Below are positions 53,273-61,359 of a DNA stretch of 64,000 nucleotides, one piece after another. This DNA comes from Bacteroides sp. (GTDB taxonomy: Bacteria > Bacteroidota > Bacteroidia > Bacteroidales > Bacteroidaceae), in NCBI GenBank assembly GCA_015060735.1, contig SUXX01000008.1, positions 1 to 64,000 of the forward strand, given 5' to 3'. The position numbers and the translations under genes are program-made. A model generated the notes under the pieces. It did no database searches. It had not been told where the DNA came from and saw nothing but the letters and a program-made list of their open reading frames with translations. How positions within the stretch are numbered: the first letter of the stretch is position 1; each line of letters opens with the position of its first letter.

Positions 53273-53736
53273 TGATTATGAAAGAACAAATCAAGAAATT
53301 ATTGCTGACATTGAAAGGAGAGTATATCATTTTTTGGAGCATTGTAGCATGGTTTATCCTATTCTATGAATCAGGAATTTGCGAAAAAGGCATTTATGCC
53401 GGAAATGTTCAGATGGAATACATCCTTCAAAGTGTGGGAATCTTATTGACAATTGGCTTGATTCCTTTCGCACTCCGAATCTTCAACCTCAATTTGGTGA
53501 AACGTATCAAGGAATATCCATTGGAAAGAGCATTGGCCAGTTACAAGTTGTGGAGCGAAGTCCGTTTATGTCTTCTGGCTGTACCTGCCATCCTGAATTT
53601 TTCTTTTTACTATCTGACACTGAACACCACAGGTTTGTTCTGTGGAGTGATGGCTATGTTGGCATCGCTGTTCTGTGTGCCTTCAGAAAGCCGCATTAAA
53701 AATGAGTTGGACTTACCGGAAGAAATCAACGAATAA
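53272..53736 (+). CDS. Membrane protein of unknown function downstream of recR
   Basis: A 154-residue protein with about four hydrophobic helices (about 17-35, 50-70, 100-118, 124-140). The N-terminus is basic (MKEQIKKLLLTLKGEY). No named family recognised, though similar genes follow recR in related genomes. ATG codons at 53272 and 53278 both fit. The first overlaps the recR stop by one base. It ends 5 bp before the acetyltransferase gene. Confidence 0.75.
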   Translation: MIMKEQIKKLLLTLKGEYIIFWSIVAWFILFYESGICEKGIYAGNVQMEYILQSVGILLTIGLIPFALRIFNLNLVKRIKEYPLERALASYKLWSEVRLCLLAVPAILNFSFYYLTLNTTGLFCGVMAMLASLFCVPSESRIKNELDLPEEINE

Positions 53737-53741
53737 CATTT

Positions 53742-54263
53742 ATGGATTGGCTTCAAAAAGACGGGTATCGGTTACGTGCTCCAGAGCCTGAGGACTTAGG
53801 ATGCATGATGCAGTTCGAGAATACTCCTTCATTGTGGGAAGTGAGTAGTCCCTCAGGACCTTATTCCCGGTTTCACCTTAAGCAATATTTGGAAACTACG
53901 CAGAACGATCTCTACTCCGACCGACAACTCCGTCTGATGTTGGAATCACCCGAGGGAAAAGTGGCCGGCATTGTTGATCTCTTTCATTTCGACCCCTTCC
54001 ATAGCCGTGCCGAAGTGGGGATTGTGATAGCCGATGCTTATCGATGCAAGGGGGTAGGTAAACTAGCCTTGGAGATGCTGACATGCCATTGCTTTCAGTA
54101 TTTGGGGATTCATCAGCTTTATGCTTGCATCGGTACCAACAATGAAGCCAGTCGCCGTCTGTTCCATGCATGTGGATTTACGGAATGTGCCTATCTGAAA
54201 GGTTGGATGCGTCAGGGATCTAACTTTGGCGATGTAGTAATGGTACAACGAATTAATAGTTAG
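53742..54263 (+). CDS. GNAT family N-acetyltransferase (RimJ/RimL type)
   Basis: A 173-residue acetyltransferase. GYRLRAPEPEDLGCMMQFEN opens the family, motif A is AEVGIVIADAYRCKGVGKLALEML with acetyl-CoA loop RCKGVG, and motif B contains GTNNEASRRLFHACGF. It likely acetylates a protein N-terminus or a small amine. Its 3' end overlaps the convergent YqgE-like gene by 4 bp. Confidence 0.92.
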   Translation: MDWLQKDGYRLRAPEPEDLGCMMQFENTPSLWEVSSPSGPYSRFHLKQYLETTQNDLYSDRQLRLMLESPEGKVAGIVDLFHFDPFHSRAEVGIVIADAYRCKGVGKLALEMLTCHCFQYLGIHQLYACIGTNNEASRRLFHACGFTECAYLKGWMRQGSNFGDVVMVQRINS

Positions 54264-54850
54264 TTCAGTGTAGGATATTTGGGATACCGTGCCCAGAGGG
54301 CATACTTCCCGCCTAATTCCGTCAAACTGTTTTTCCATAAATCTTTTTGCATGGGGTGTAGCAAGTCCATCGATAAGCGGTTGCTCACCATCCACGAGTT
54401 TTCCTCTATTTCTTGTAGCAATTGTTCGCCTTGCCATCCGGCATAGCCTGAGAAGAATCTCACCACACCCTGTGTAGGATTTCCTTCCAGGATATAGCGT
54501 TTCATCTGTTCGAAATCACCATTCAGATACAATCCGTTTCCCAAGGGTAAAGCACCTTTCAAATCCTTCAGCCGATGCAGATAGAACAAGGTTTCACGGC
54601 TAACGGGGCCTCCCTTGAACACCGGAATGCGTGGGGCAAACTCCAATTCAGGCACCAAATCATTCAATGTTAGTAAGTAATGAAAGTGCTTGTTCAGCAC
54701 AATGCCCATACTTCCTTCCTCTCCATGTTCCACCAGCAGTACTACGGAACGTGAAAAGTGGTAGTCTTTGAGGTAAGGAGCCGAAATAAGGAAACTTCCC
54801 TGTTTGGGAAGTACCTTGTTCGATTCTATTTGGAATATAGTCATATCCAT
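54260..54850 (-). CDS. YqgE/AlgH family protein
   Basis: A 196-residue soluble protein of the UPF0301 family. QGSFLISAPYLKDYHFSRSVVLLVEH, EEGSMGIVLNKHFHYLL and FKGGPVSRETLFYLHRL are the family signature. The biochemical role is unknown. The ATG at 54850 was preferred to a GTG at 54859. The 3' end overlaps the GNAT gene on the opposite strand by 4 bp. Confidence 0.92.
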   Translation of the reverse strand: MDMTIFQIESNKVLPKQGSFLISAPYLKDYHFSRSVVLLVEHGEEGSMGIVLNKHFHYLLTLNDLVPELEFAPRIPVFKGGPVSRETLFYLHRLKDLKGALPLGNGLYLNGDFEQMKRYILEGNPTQGVVRFFSGYAGWQGEQLLQEIEENSWMVSNRLSMDLLHPMQKDLWKNSLTELGGKYALWARYPKYPTLN

Positions 54851-54989
54851 AGTGGGCACTCTTTATGTTTTTAAACGAAAAACCTCCCTAAGGTAGCACT
54901 ATTTTTTTAAATAACAAGGAGAAAGTCCTCTTTTTCCTACTGTTCATACTAAAAATTAATGGATGATGGCTTTTTTTTATAATAAAAAA

Positions 54990-55019
54990 CGTGTCACTCT
55001 GAACAATCAGAATGACACG
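54990..55019. repeat. Trimmed dispersed palindrome, copy 7, acting as a probable terminator
   Basis: CGTGTCACTCTGA and TCAGAATGACACG pair with one mismatch around four bases. It lies 34 bp beyond the iron-sulfur membrane protein gene, with A runs on its plus side that become T runs on the transcribed minus strand. Confidence 0.75.
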
Positions 55020-55052
55020 ATGATATGCGATGACGATTGAATGTCAATGTGC

Positions 55053-56531
55053 TTAAATTTCCCGATGCACTTCGTGACCTTCTACACGGATGGCACTGAA
55101 CGGACGTGACGGACATACATATTCACAGGCACCACAACCGATACAACGCTCGGTGTTGACTACCGGAATTTGCAAGGATTTCGGGTCGTTCGGATTCTTC
55201 GGTACCATTTGGATAGCACCGGTAGGACAGTGTTCGGCACAGTTACCACACTTCACGTTATCCGTATTGACGATACAAGTGCAGCGATGCCACTTGGCAT
55301 GACCAATCTGTGTAGACGATTTCGCTTCCTTGGTAATCGGCTTAATAGCTCCCGTAGGACAAACTTCCGAACACTTGGTACATTCGGGACGACAATACCC
55401 ACGTTCGTAAGACATTTCGGGTTGCATGAACTTCATCAAATCGCCTGACGGACGAAGTACGTGAGTAGGACATACCTGTACGCAGAGCTGACAAGCAGTG
55501 CAGTGCTGTGCCAGATTCTTGGCACTGAGCGAACCGAACGGAGTAATCGGAGTCTTACGACGAGGAACTTCCTTGTCCTCGATGGTAGCAAAACCACCGT
55601 CCATCTTCTGCTTTACTTCTTGTGCCAAACCGGCTGTAGCCATCAAAGCCGAAGCTGACAAAAACGCACGACGACCGGCCGCTGACGGAGCGGCTTCAGA
55701 AGTTTGGGTTGCCTTGTTACGAGGCACGTATTTGATGGCACCCTGCTTGCACTTATCAATACAGTCGAGACACACTACACAGCGGCTATAATCTATCTGA
55801 TGATTCTTTGAATCGATACAAGCAGCCTTACAGTTACGGGCACAAAGTCCGCATCCGTTACACTTCGTGGTATCAATCACCGGCTTCAGATAAGAAAAGC
55901 GTGAAAGGAAACCAAGAACGGTGCCTACCGGACAAATGGTGTTGCAATAAGTACGGCCATTTTTATAAGCCAATACAAAGAGAACGACCAAAGTTACTAC
56001 GGCTACGATCAGTGTTACACCACCTCTAATCCATATTTCGGCACTATAGAAGGCATAGCTATTCACACTTTCAGCCCACATAGCGAGGAGGTTGTTACCC
56101 CAAAGGTAAATAGGTGAAAGAAGGTTGGACACGATGCGGCCAAATGCACTATACGGTGCCAACAAGGCAGCTACAGAACCTACACCGGCTACCAAAGCAA
56201 TTACCAATACACCCAGCATGATATAACGCAAGATGTTAAGTGGTTTAGAGTAGCTGTAACGGTTCTTTTTGGCTTTCTTTCCTAGCCATCCGAAGATGTC
56301 CTGAAGTACACCCAACGGACAGATAACCGAACAATAGATACGACCCATCAACAGGGTGAGCAATACCAGTGCGGCAACTACCACAAGGTTCAAGGCCAAT
56401 ACGGCAGGCAAGAACTGAATCTTTGCCATCCAACCAAACCAAGTATGAATGGTTCCGGTAAAGTCGAGGAAAAGCAAAGTGATGAAGGTGAAGAAAACAA
56501 CGGCTAGTATTCTTCTTATTTTACTATTCAT
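55053..56531 (-). CDS. Polyferredoxin membrane protein (NapH/NapG-like) with internal Tat-like motif
   Basis: A 492-residue electron-transfer protein. The first half has four to five membrane helices and NosR/NapH-type CSVICPLG and CNTICPVG motifs, then two iron-sulfur motifs (CNGCGLCARNC, CVVCLDCIDKC). Near residue 285 is GRRAFLSASALMATAG, a twin-Arg plus hydrophobic stretch, as if a second exported module began there. It is followed by four more iron-sulfur motifs (CTACQLCVQVCP, CTKCSEVCP, CGNCAEHCP, CIGCGACEYVCP). It may deliver electrons to the aldo/keto reductase-ferredoxin encoded just upstream. Partner not known. Confidence 0.88.
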   Translation of the reverse strand: MNSKIRRILAVVFFTFITLLFLDFTGTIHTWFGWMAKIQFLPAVLALNLVVVAALVLLTLLMGRIYCSVICPLGVLQDIFGWLGKKAKKNRYSYSKPLNILRYIMLGVLVIALVAGVGSVAALLAPYSAFGRIVSNLLSPIYLWGNNLLAMWAESVNSYAFYSAEIWIRGGVTLIVAVVTLVVLFVLAYKNGRTYCNTICPVGTVLGFLSRFSYLKPVIDTTKCNGCGLCARNCKAACIDSKNHQIDYSRCVVCLDCIDKCKQGAIKYVPRNKATQTSEAAPSAAGRRAFLSASALMATAGLAQEVKQKMDGGFATIEDKEVPRRKTPITPFGSLSAKNLAQHCTACQLCVQVCPTHVLRPSGDLMKFMQPEMSYERGYCRPECTKCSEVCPTGAIKPITKEAKSSTQIGHAKWHRCTCIVNTDNVKCGNCAEHCPTGAIQMVPKNPNDPKSLQIPVVNTERCIGCGACEYVCPSRPFSAIRVEGHEVHREI

Positions 56532-56550
56532 AACATTCTGTTTTTTAGGT

Positions 56551-57921
56551 TTATAATGTATCCTGCTTCAATTGTTCAATGAACTTGTCGATGCGTGAAA
56601 TTTCCTTCGGGATGTCGAGGCGTTGCGGGCAATGTTGGTTACACTGTCCACATCCGGTACAGAGGTCTGCCCGACGGAATTTCTCTACTGCACGTTCGTA
56701 GCTCACCAAGTAGGCACGGCGTGCCGAGCGATAATTCGGGTCCTGACTGCTCTTGGGCACATTACCCTCATTCACACATTTATTATAATGTAACAGAATG
56801 CCCGGAATGTCGATACCATACGGACACGGCATACAATACTTACAGTCGTTGCAATCCACAATCGGATAGTTCTTGTAGAGCACAGCTGTATCTTCGAGGA
56901 ACTGAAGTTCTTCATCGGTAAGCGGTTCCAGTGGAGAATAAGTGCGGATGTTATCCACCAGGTGTTCCTTATAAGTCATACCGCTCAATACACAGAGCAC
57001 TCCCTTGTGATGTCCGGCAAATCGGAAAGCCCATGAAGCTACGCTATCTTCCGGACGACGTTGCTTGAGACGAGCTACCAAGTGGTCGGCCATCTTCGAC
57101 AGACGTCCACCCAACAGCGGTTCCATGATTACCGAAGGTACTCCCTTCTTATCCAATTCGGCTTGCAGGTATTCGGCATTCACATTACCACGTGAAGCAT
57201 GACGCCAGTCCACGTAGTTCAACTGAATCTGTACGAAGTCCCACTTCACGTCCATAGCCAATACGTGGTCGAACACTTTCACATCGCCGTGGAAAGACCA
57301 TCCCAGGTTACGGATACGTCCGGCTTCGCGTTCCTTCAAAAGGAAGTCGAGCAAACCATTGTTGATGAAACGTTCGTTGAAGGTTTCAATACCCTTACCA
57401 CCACCGATGGAGTGAAGAAGATAATAGTCGATGTAATCTACCTGAAGATTCTTCAATGAATTCTTGTAGATGTTGACACAAGCATCAAAGTCGGTAGTAC
57501 CAAAGTTCGACATCTTGGTAGCGATGAAGAACTTGTCACGCGGATGACGCTTCAAAGCGATACCGGTAGCAGTTTCGGACTGTCCTTGCAGATAGACCGG
57601 AGCTGTATCGATGTAGTTCACACCATGTGCCAAGGCATAGTCAATCAGTTCGTTCACCTTTTCCTGATTCACAATATCCTTACCCTCAGCATTCTTAATC
57701 ATCGGCCAACGCATACAGCCATATCCCAAGATAGACACCTTGTCACCATTGGTGGGGTGAGTACGATAGGTCATTTCACCCTGGCCGGCTTTGCTCGATG
57801 TTACAGATACGGCTTGTTTGTCTTCCGATGAACAACTGTACAAAGACGCCCCGCTAGCTACGGCTGTGGCGGCTCCTAACTTTTTCAGGAAGCTGCGACG
57901 TCCCATTTCCTTATTATTCAT
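56551..57921 (-). CDS. Tat-exported aldo/keto reductase with C-terminal ferredoxin domain
   Basis: A 456-residue protein beginning with a twin-arginine signal (GRRSFLKKLGAATAVASG) and a lipobox-like YSCSS. The aldo/keto reductase barrel has the tetrad residues in YIDTAPVYLQGQSE (Asp, Tyr), FIATKMS (Lys) and YYLLHSIG (His). The C-terminus carries two iron-sulfur motifs (CNDCKYCMPCPYG, CTGCGQCNQHCP). Export folded with clusters fits the Tat route. It precedes the polyferredoxin gene by 19 bp, so both form one unit. Substrate unknown. Confidence 0.9.
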   Translation of the reverse strand: MNNKEMGRRSFLKKLGAATAVASGASLYSCSSEDKQAVSVTSSKAGQGEMTYRTHPTNGDKVSILGYGCMRWPMIKNAEGKDIVNQEKVNELIDYALAHGVNYIDTAPVYLQGQSETATGIALKRHPRDKFFIATKMSNFGTTDFDACVNIYKNSLKNLQVDYIDYYLLHSIGGGKGIETFNERFINNGLLDFLLKEREAGRIRNLGWSFHGDVKVFDHVLAMDVKWDFVQIQLNYVDWRHASRGNVNAEYLQAELDKKGVPSVIMEPLLGGRLSKMADHLVARLKQRRPEDSVASWAFRFAGHHKGVLCVLSGMTYKEHLVDNIRTYSPLEPLTDEELQFLEDTAVLYKNYPIVDCNDCKYCMPCPYGIDIPGILLHYNKCVNEGNVPKSSQDPNYRSARRAYLVSYERAVEKFRRADLCTGCGQCNQHCPQRLDIPKEISRIDKFIEQLKQDTL

Positions 57922-57952
57922 ATATAAATTGTTATTAGTTTTCTTAATTTTG

Positions 57953-57960
57953 CAAAGATA
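57953..57960 (-). promoter_or_regulatory. -7 promoter element of the aldo/keto reductase operon
   Basis: TATCTTTG on the minus strand, 31 bp before the ATG. The divergent -7 element for the DUF1232 gene starts only 13 bp away. Confidence 0.55.
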
Positions 57961-57973
57961 ATCGAAATTTGTC

Positions 57974-57981
57974 TATCTTTG
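57974..57981 (+). promoter_or_regulatory. -7 promoter element of the DUF1232 gene
   Basis: TATCTTTG, 20 bp before the ATG at 58002. The two -7 elements are so close that their polymerase footprints overlap completely. Confidence 0.55.
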
Positions 57982-58001
57982 TTATAAAAAGTTGTATTTT
58001 T

Positions 58002-58391
58002 ATGAGTTTTGTTCCGAAATTTCTCAAAGGGAATTGGTTGAAGAGGGCGAATCTCTATGCATCCAATCCCCAAAAGCTGAAGCTGATACTTCCACAATTG
58101 GGGGTGTATATTTCCAAGAAGGGCTTGTCGAAAGTGAAAGACAAGCTGGTGCTGATGAGTAACTATTTGGGCGATATAGCCAAAGGACATTATAAAGATT
58201 ACGACGGCAAGAAGCTGTTGGTAGTGATAGGAGCCATCATTTATGTGGTGACACCTTTCGATTTGTTGCCCGACTTGATTCCTCCTGGCTTGATAGACGA
58301 CCTCTCCATTGTGGCATGGGCCATGAAGGAAGCTGCCGATGAACTGGCACGCTATGAAGCATGGAAAAATGAATTTCTAACAAAAAATTAA
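58002..58391 (+). CDS. DUF1232 domain protein (YkvA family)
   Basis: A 129-residue membrane-associated protein of the DUF1232 family. The diagnostic stretch is GAIIYVVTPFDLLPDLIPPGLIDDL, one hydrophobic helix and a loop. The N-terminal half is basic and probably peripheral. Function unknown. The start at 58002 was chosen over an ATG 33 bp upstream because the promoter element at 57974 fits only this start. Confidence 0.92.
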   Translation: MSFVPKFLKGNWLKRANLYASNPQKLKLILPQLGVYISKKGLSKVKDKLVLMSNYLGDIAKGHYKDYDGKKLLVVIGAIIYVVTPFDLLPDLIPPGLIDDLSIVAWAMKEAADELARYEAWKNEFLTKN

Positions 58392-58458
58392 CCTTTTTCC
58401 TCTTTTTTCAACAAAAAGACCTATATTTGCGACATTTTTGAATAAACCTAATAATTAT

Positions 58459-60015
58459 ATGTATATGAAAAGACTGGTTATGGCAGCTTTCGTAGCTGTC
58501 TCTCTGTATGCAGGAAATGCTTTTGCACAACCTGCGGCGGTAAAGAAAATCATCGAAACCGCCAAGACCGACAATCAGACCATGCGTCATCTGGACATTT
58601 TGACTAACCGCTTTGGTGGACGCTTGGTAGGTTCGGACGCTTATGAAAACGCAGCCGAATGGATGTTGCGTGAGTTCAAGAAATGGGGCATTGAAGCTCA
58701 TTTGGAAGAAGCCGGCGAAGTGCCTGTAGGCTTTAACCGTGGTCCTTGGTTCGGACGCATGATTGGTGGCGACCAACCGATGACCTTGCACTTCTGTACA
58801 CCTTCACACACTTCGGGTACAAAGGGATTGCAACGTGGTCACGTATTGATTGAACCGCAATCGCAAGCCGAATTCGACCGTATGAAGCATCAGTTGAAGG
58901 GTGCTTGGGTACTGGTGGGCGGTATCAACTCGGGCTGGCCTATTCCTCACTCGGCTAAGGATGACTCCTTGCGTAATGAGCAGAAGAAGGAAATAGAAGA
59001 AATTGCCAAGAAGAACAACGAAATCCGCATGAAGAATCGTCAGAACAAGACCAACGAACCGTTGTTGCCTGTGAAGGAAGTACCGGGATTGTTCTATCGC
59101 GAAATGGTGGAAGCCGGTGTATTGGGCTTCGTACAGTCTTCGGCAGTGCCCATCCGTGCTCTTTACGATCGTCCGATGATTAATGACAAGAGTACTACTT
59201 TCGATAGCCTCCCTGAAGTATGTGACATCAAGTTGGACGAAAACCAGTTTGCCGTCATCAAGAAGATGGCTCAGGAAAGACGTGAGTTCTGGTTGGAATT
59301 CGACATCCGCAATCACTTCAAGTTGGGTCCGGTGAAGTATCACAACGTAGTGGCTACTATCAAGGGTTCACAATATCCGGATGAATACGTCATCATCAGC
59401 GGTCACCTGGATGCATTCGATGTAGCTACCGGTGGGGTAGACTGTGGTACCGGTATTGCTCCGATGATGGAAGCTGCCCGTCTGATTGCTCTCTCGGGTG
59501 CCAAGCCTAAGCGTACCATTATCTTCGTGGGCTTTGCTGCCGAAGAATTCGGTTTGCTCGGTGCACAGGCATTCTGTAAGACTCACAAGGACAAGCTCCC
59601 GAAGGTAGCCAACTTGTTCAACCGTGACGGTGGTCCGACTCCGGCCGTAGGTATCGCTGTGCCTCAAGCATGGTATGACGACTTTGTAGAAATCAGTAAG
59701 CCTATCAAGGAATACAATCCGGAATATCCGTTCGATGTAACCGTGGCCCAGCCACGTCCGAAGCCAACTCAGATGGGTGGTACTGATGCTACGGTATTTG
59801 CCGTTCAGGGTGTACCGACTTTCGGCTTCCGTGAACAAGACTTCAAGGGTTACAACTTCAACTACGGTGAAATCTGGCACACCGAACGTGACATCTATAC
59901 CAAGAGTATTCCTGAATACATGGAACATACTTCGGTAGTCACAGCTATCGTAGCTTTGGGTGTTGCCAACCTGAAGAAGCAGCTCACTCGCGAAGGAATG
60001 TATAGCGACCAATAA
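58459..60015 (+). CDS. Exported M28 family zinc metallopeptidase
   Basis: A 518-residue secreted carboxypeptidase or aminopeptidase. Signal peptide about 1-22 (AGNAFAQ). Domain order: VDILTNRFGGR-like N-part, PA-type insert, catalytic domain from about residue 300. Metal ligands are likely in ISGHLDAFDVATGG (His, Asp), DCGTGIAPMMEAARL (Asp), AAEEFGLLGAQAF (Glu), FNRDGGPTPAVG (Asp) and the final His in IWHTERDIYT, the arrangement of the carboxypeptidase Q-like group. ATGs at 58459 and 58465 fit equally. Followed by a terminator shared with the convergent methyltransferase gene. Confidence 0.9.
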   Translation: MYMKRLVMAAFVAVSLYAGNAFAQPAAVKKIIETAKTDNQTMRHLDILTNRFGGRLVGSDAYENAAEWMLREFKKWGIEAHLEEAGEVPVGFNRGPWFGRMIGGDQPMTLHFCTPSHTSGTKGLQRGHVLIEPQSQAEFDRMKHQLKGAWVLVGGINSGWPIPHSAKDDSLRNEQKKEIEEIAKKNNEIRMKNRQNKTNEPLLPVKEVPGLFYREMVEAGVLGFVQSSAVPIRALYDRPMINDKSTTFDSLPEVCDIKLDENQFAVIKKMAQERREFWLEFDIRNHFKLGPVKYHNVVATIKGSQYPDEYVIISGHLDAFDVATGGVDCGTGIAPMMEAARLIALSGAKPKRTIIFVGFAAEEFGLLGAQAFCKTHKDKLPKVANLFNRDGGPTPAVGIAVPQAWYDDFVEISKPIKEYNPEYPFDVTVAQPRPKPTQMGGTDATVFAVQGVPTFGFREQDFKGYNFNYGEIWHTERDIYTKSIPEYMEHTSVVTAIVALGVANLKKQLTREGMYSDQ

Positions 60016-60020
60016 TAAAT

Positions 60021-60044
60021 AAAGCGGGGAAGTTTCCCCGCTTT
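60021..60044. terminator. Bidirectional terminator between M28 peptidase and methyltransferase genes
   Basis: AAAGCGGGGAA and TTCCCCGCTTT pair perfectly around GT, with T runs on both strands. Confidence 0.88.
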
Positions 60045-60775
60045 TATTTTATCCTCAGGCAAGCCAGATAGTCGTAATGCTCACCCTCTTGCACCAATCG
60101 GGCGTTGAACCCATTCTCTGAAGCATAGTAGGCGAGGGTTTGGAAATCTACATAAAGCCAGTCAAATGGCTCACCTTTCACCTGCTTGTATTGCATCCGA
60201 TAGTCTATCTCTCCATAATAGTCGCCTGCCAAGTCCATCAGAAAACTTCCGTCCTCGTCCTCGAACAGATAGCGTAAGTCGCTGGAGTCCATATAGATGC
60301 TTCCGCCCGGATTCAAGAGTTGCTTCATTTTAGTAAAGAAATCACGCATGTTCTCCAACTTGCCAATGATGCCCGAACCGTTCATCAGCATCAGGATGGT
60401 ATCGAATTTCTGCAGATAGTTTTCATCAAACAGGTTCACGCAGTAAGCGTGCTTCACTCCGCGTTGTTGCATCACCTCAACAGACAGGGGAGAGATGTCG
60501 ATGGCTTGTACGTCCTTGCCCATTTGTTGCAGGGCCAGTGCATGACATCCACTTCCGGCTCCACAATCCAATATCCGGCCTTGAGCCAAGTTCAGGGCTG
60601 TCTGTTCCAGGGAAGGCATCTCCTCGAAGGTACGAAACAGTTGGGGTACCGGTATCTCGTCTTCATCGAATTGCGAAGAAAACACTCGCAGCTTGCTTGC
60701 CCGATTGTTCTTGTAATAATCGGCTATGGCTGCCCCCATGGGGTCTTTGTCAGGAGTCAGTAGAGAGGTTTTCAT
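60044..60775 (-). CDS. Class I SAM-dependent methyltransferase
   Basis: A 243-residue methyltransferase. Motif I ILDCGAGSGCHALALQQ near residue 70, motif II VQAIDISPLSVEVM, motif III FDTILMLMNGSGIIG, then NPGGSIYMDSSD. Small-molecule target unknown. It overlaps the upstream membrane gene by 4 bp (ATGA) and ends at the shared terminator. Confidence 0.93.
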   Translation of the reverse strand: MKTSLLTPDKDPMGAAIADYYKNNRASKLRVFSSQFDEDEIPVPQLFRTFEEMPSLEQTALNLAQGRILDCGAGSGCHALALQQMGKDVQAIDISPLSVEVMQQRGVKHAYCVNLFDENYLQKFDTILMLMNGSGIIGKLENMRDFFTKMKQLLNPGGSIYMDSSDLRYLFEDEDGSFLMDLAGDYYGEIDYRMQYKQVKGEPFDWLYVDFQTLAYYASENGFNARLVQEGEHYDYLACLRIK

Positions 60776-61200
60776 GCGTTCATCTCCTTCTTAGCCTTGA
60801 TGATACGGGGAATGTCGAGGGCTACCACACCCACCAGTATACCCAGAATACCGTAATCCATCCAGTCCCAAAAACCTTGGTGCATCACGATGTATGATAC
60901 GGCCATGCCCAGGCAGAGCAATGCCTTGACGGTGGAGAAGATAAGTTGTCCCTTGGGCAGGATGCGGAGTTCACGACCGAAGTAGAACACACCCATCAGC
61001 GAACAAACCATGAGTATCATCATGAGATTGCTATTGATGCGGAATCCGTTCAGGGTGAACAGCAGTACCAGAAAGAAGACGATGGCCGAGAAGTATAATG
61101 CCAGAGAGTTGCGTTTGAAATCCTTGGCTGCTTGTTCTTCCTTCGCCTTACGGTTCTCCCACTTGATTTCGTTGCGATAATTGTATTTCTTGTCTGTCAT
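60772..61200 (-). CDS. Membrane protein of unknown function upstream of the methyltransferase
   Basis: A 142-residue protein with a charged N-terminus (MTDKKYNYRNEIKWENRKAKEEQAA) and four hydrophobic helices (about 32-48, 54-68, 80-98, 108-124). It ends in a basic tail (IIKAKKEMNA). No named family recognised. The longer frame to 61254 begins in non-coding sequence and was not used. A TACCTTTG element at 61224-61231 supports this start. Confidence 0.8.
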   Translation of the reverse strand: MTDKKYNYRNEIKWENRKAKEEQAAKDFKRNSLALYFSAIVFFLVLLFTLNGFRINSNLMMILMVCSLMGVFYFGRELRILPKGQLIFSTVKALLCLGMAVSYIVMHQGFWDWMDYGILGILVGVVALDIPRIIKAKKEMNA

Positions 61201-61223
61201 AAGGTTAAATCTTTTATTTGCTA

Positions 61224-61231
61224 CAAAGGTA
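61224..61231 (-). promoter_or_regulatory. -7 promoter element of the methyltransferase operon
   Basis: TACCTTTG on the minus strand, 24 bp before the ATG at 61200. Confidence 0.5.
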
Positions 61232-61301
61232 AATAATAGGCAGGGGATGTGCAAATATATCTTGCTTCATCTATCAGCTGATAAAAAAAATCTATCTGGA
61301 A

Positions 61302-61332
61302 TTTGTCCAAATAAAAAATGTTTGTATATTTG
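61302..61332 (+). promoter_or_regulatory. Promoter of fhs
   Basis: -33 TTTG (61302-61305) and -7 TATATTTG (61325-61332) are 19 bp apart, one of the best matches in the window to the Bacteroidetes promoter. Leader about 20 nt. Confidence 0.75.
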
Positions 61333-61359
61333 AGGTGAACACTCAAACTTAAACAAATT

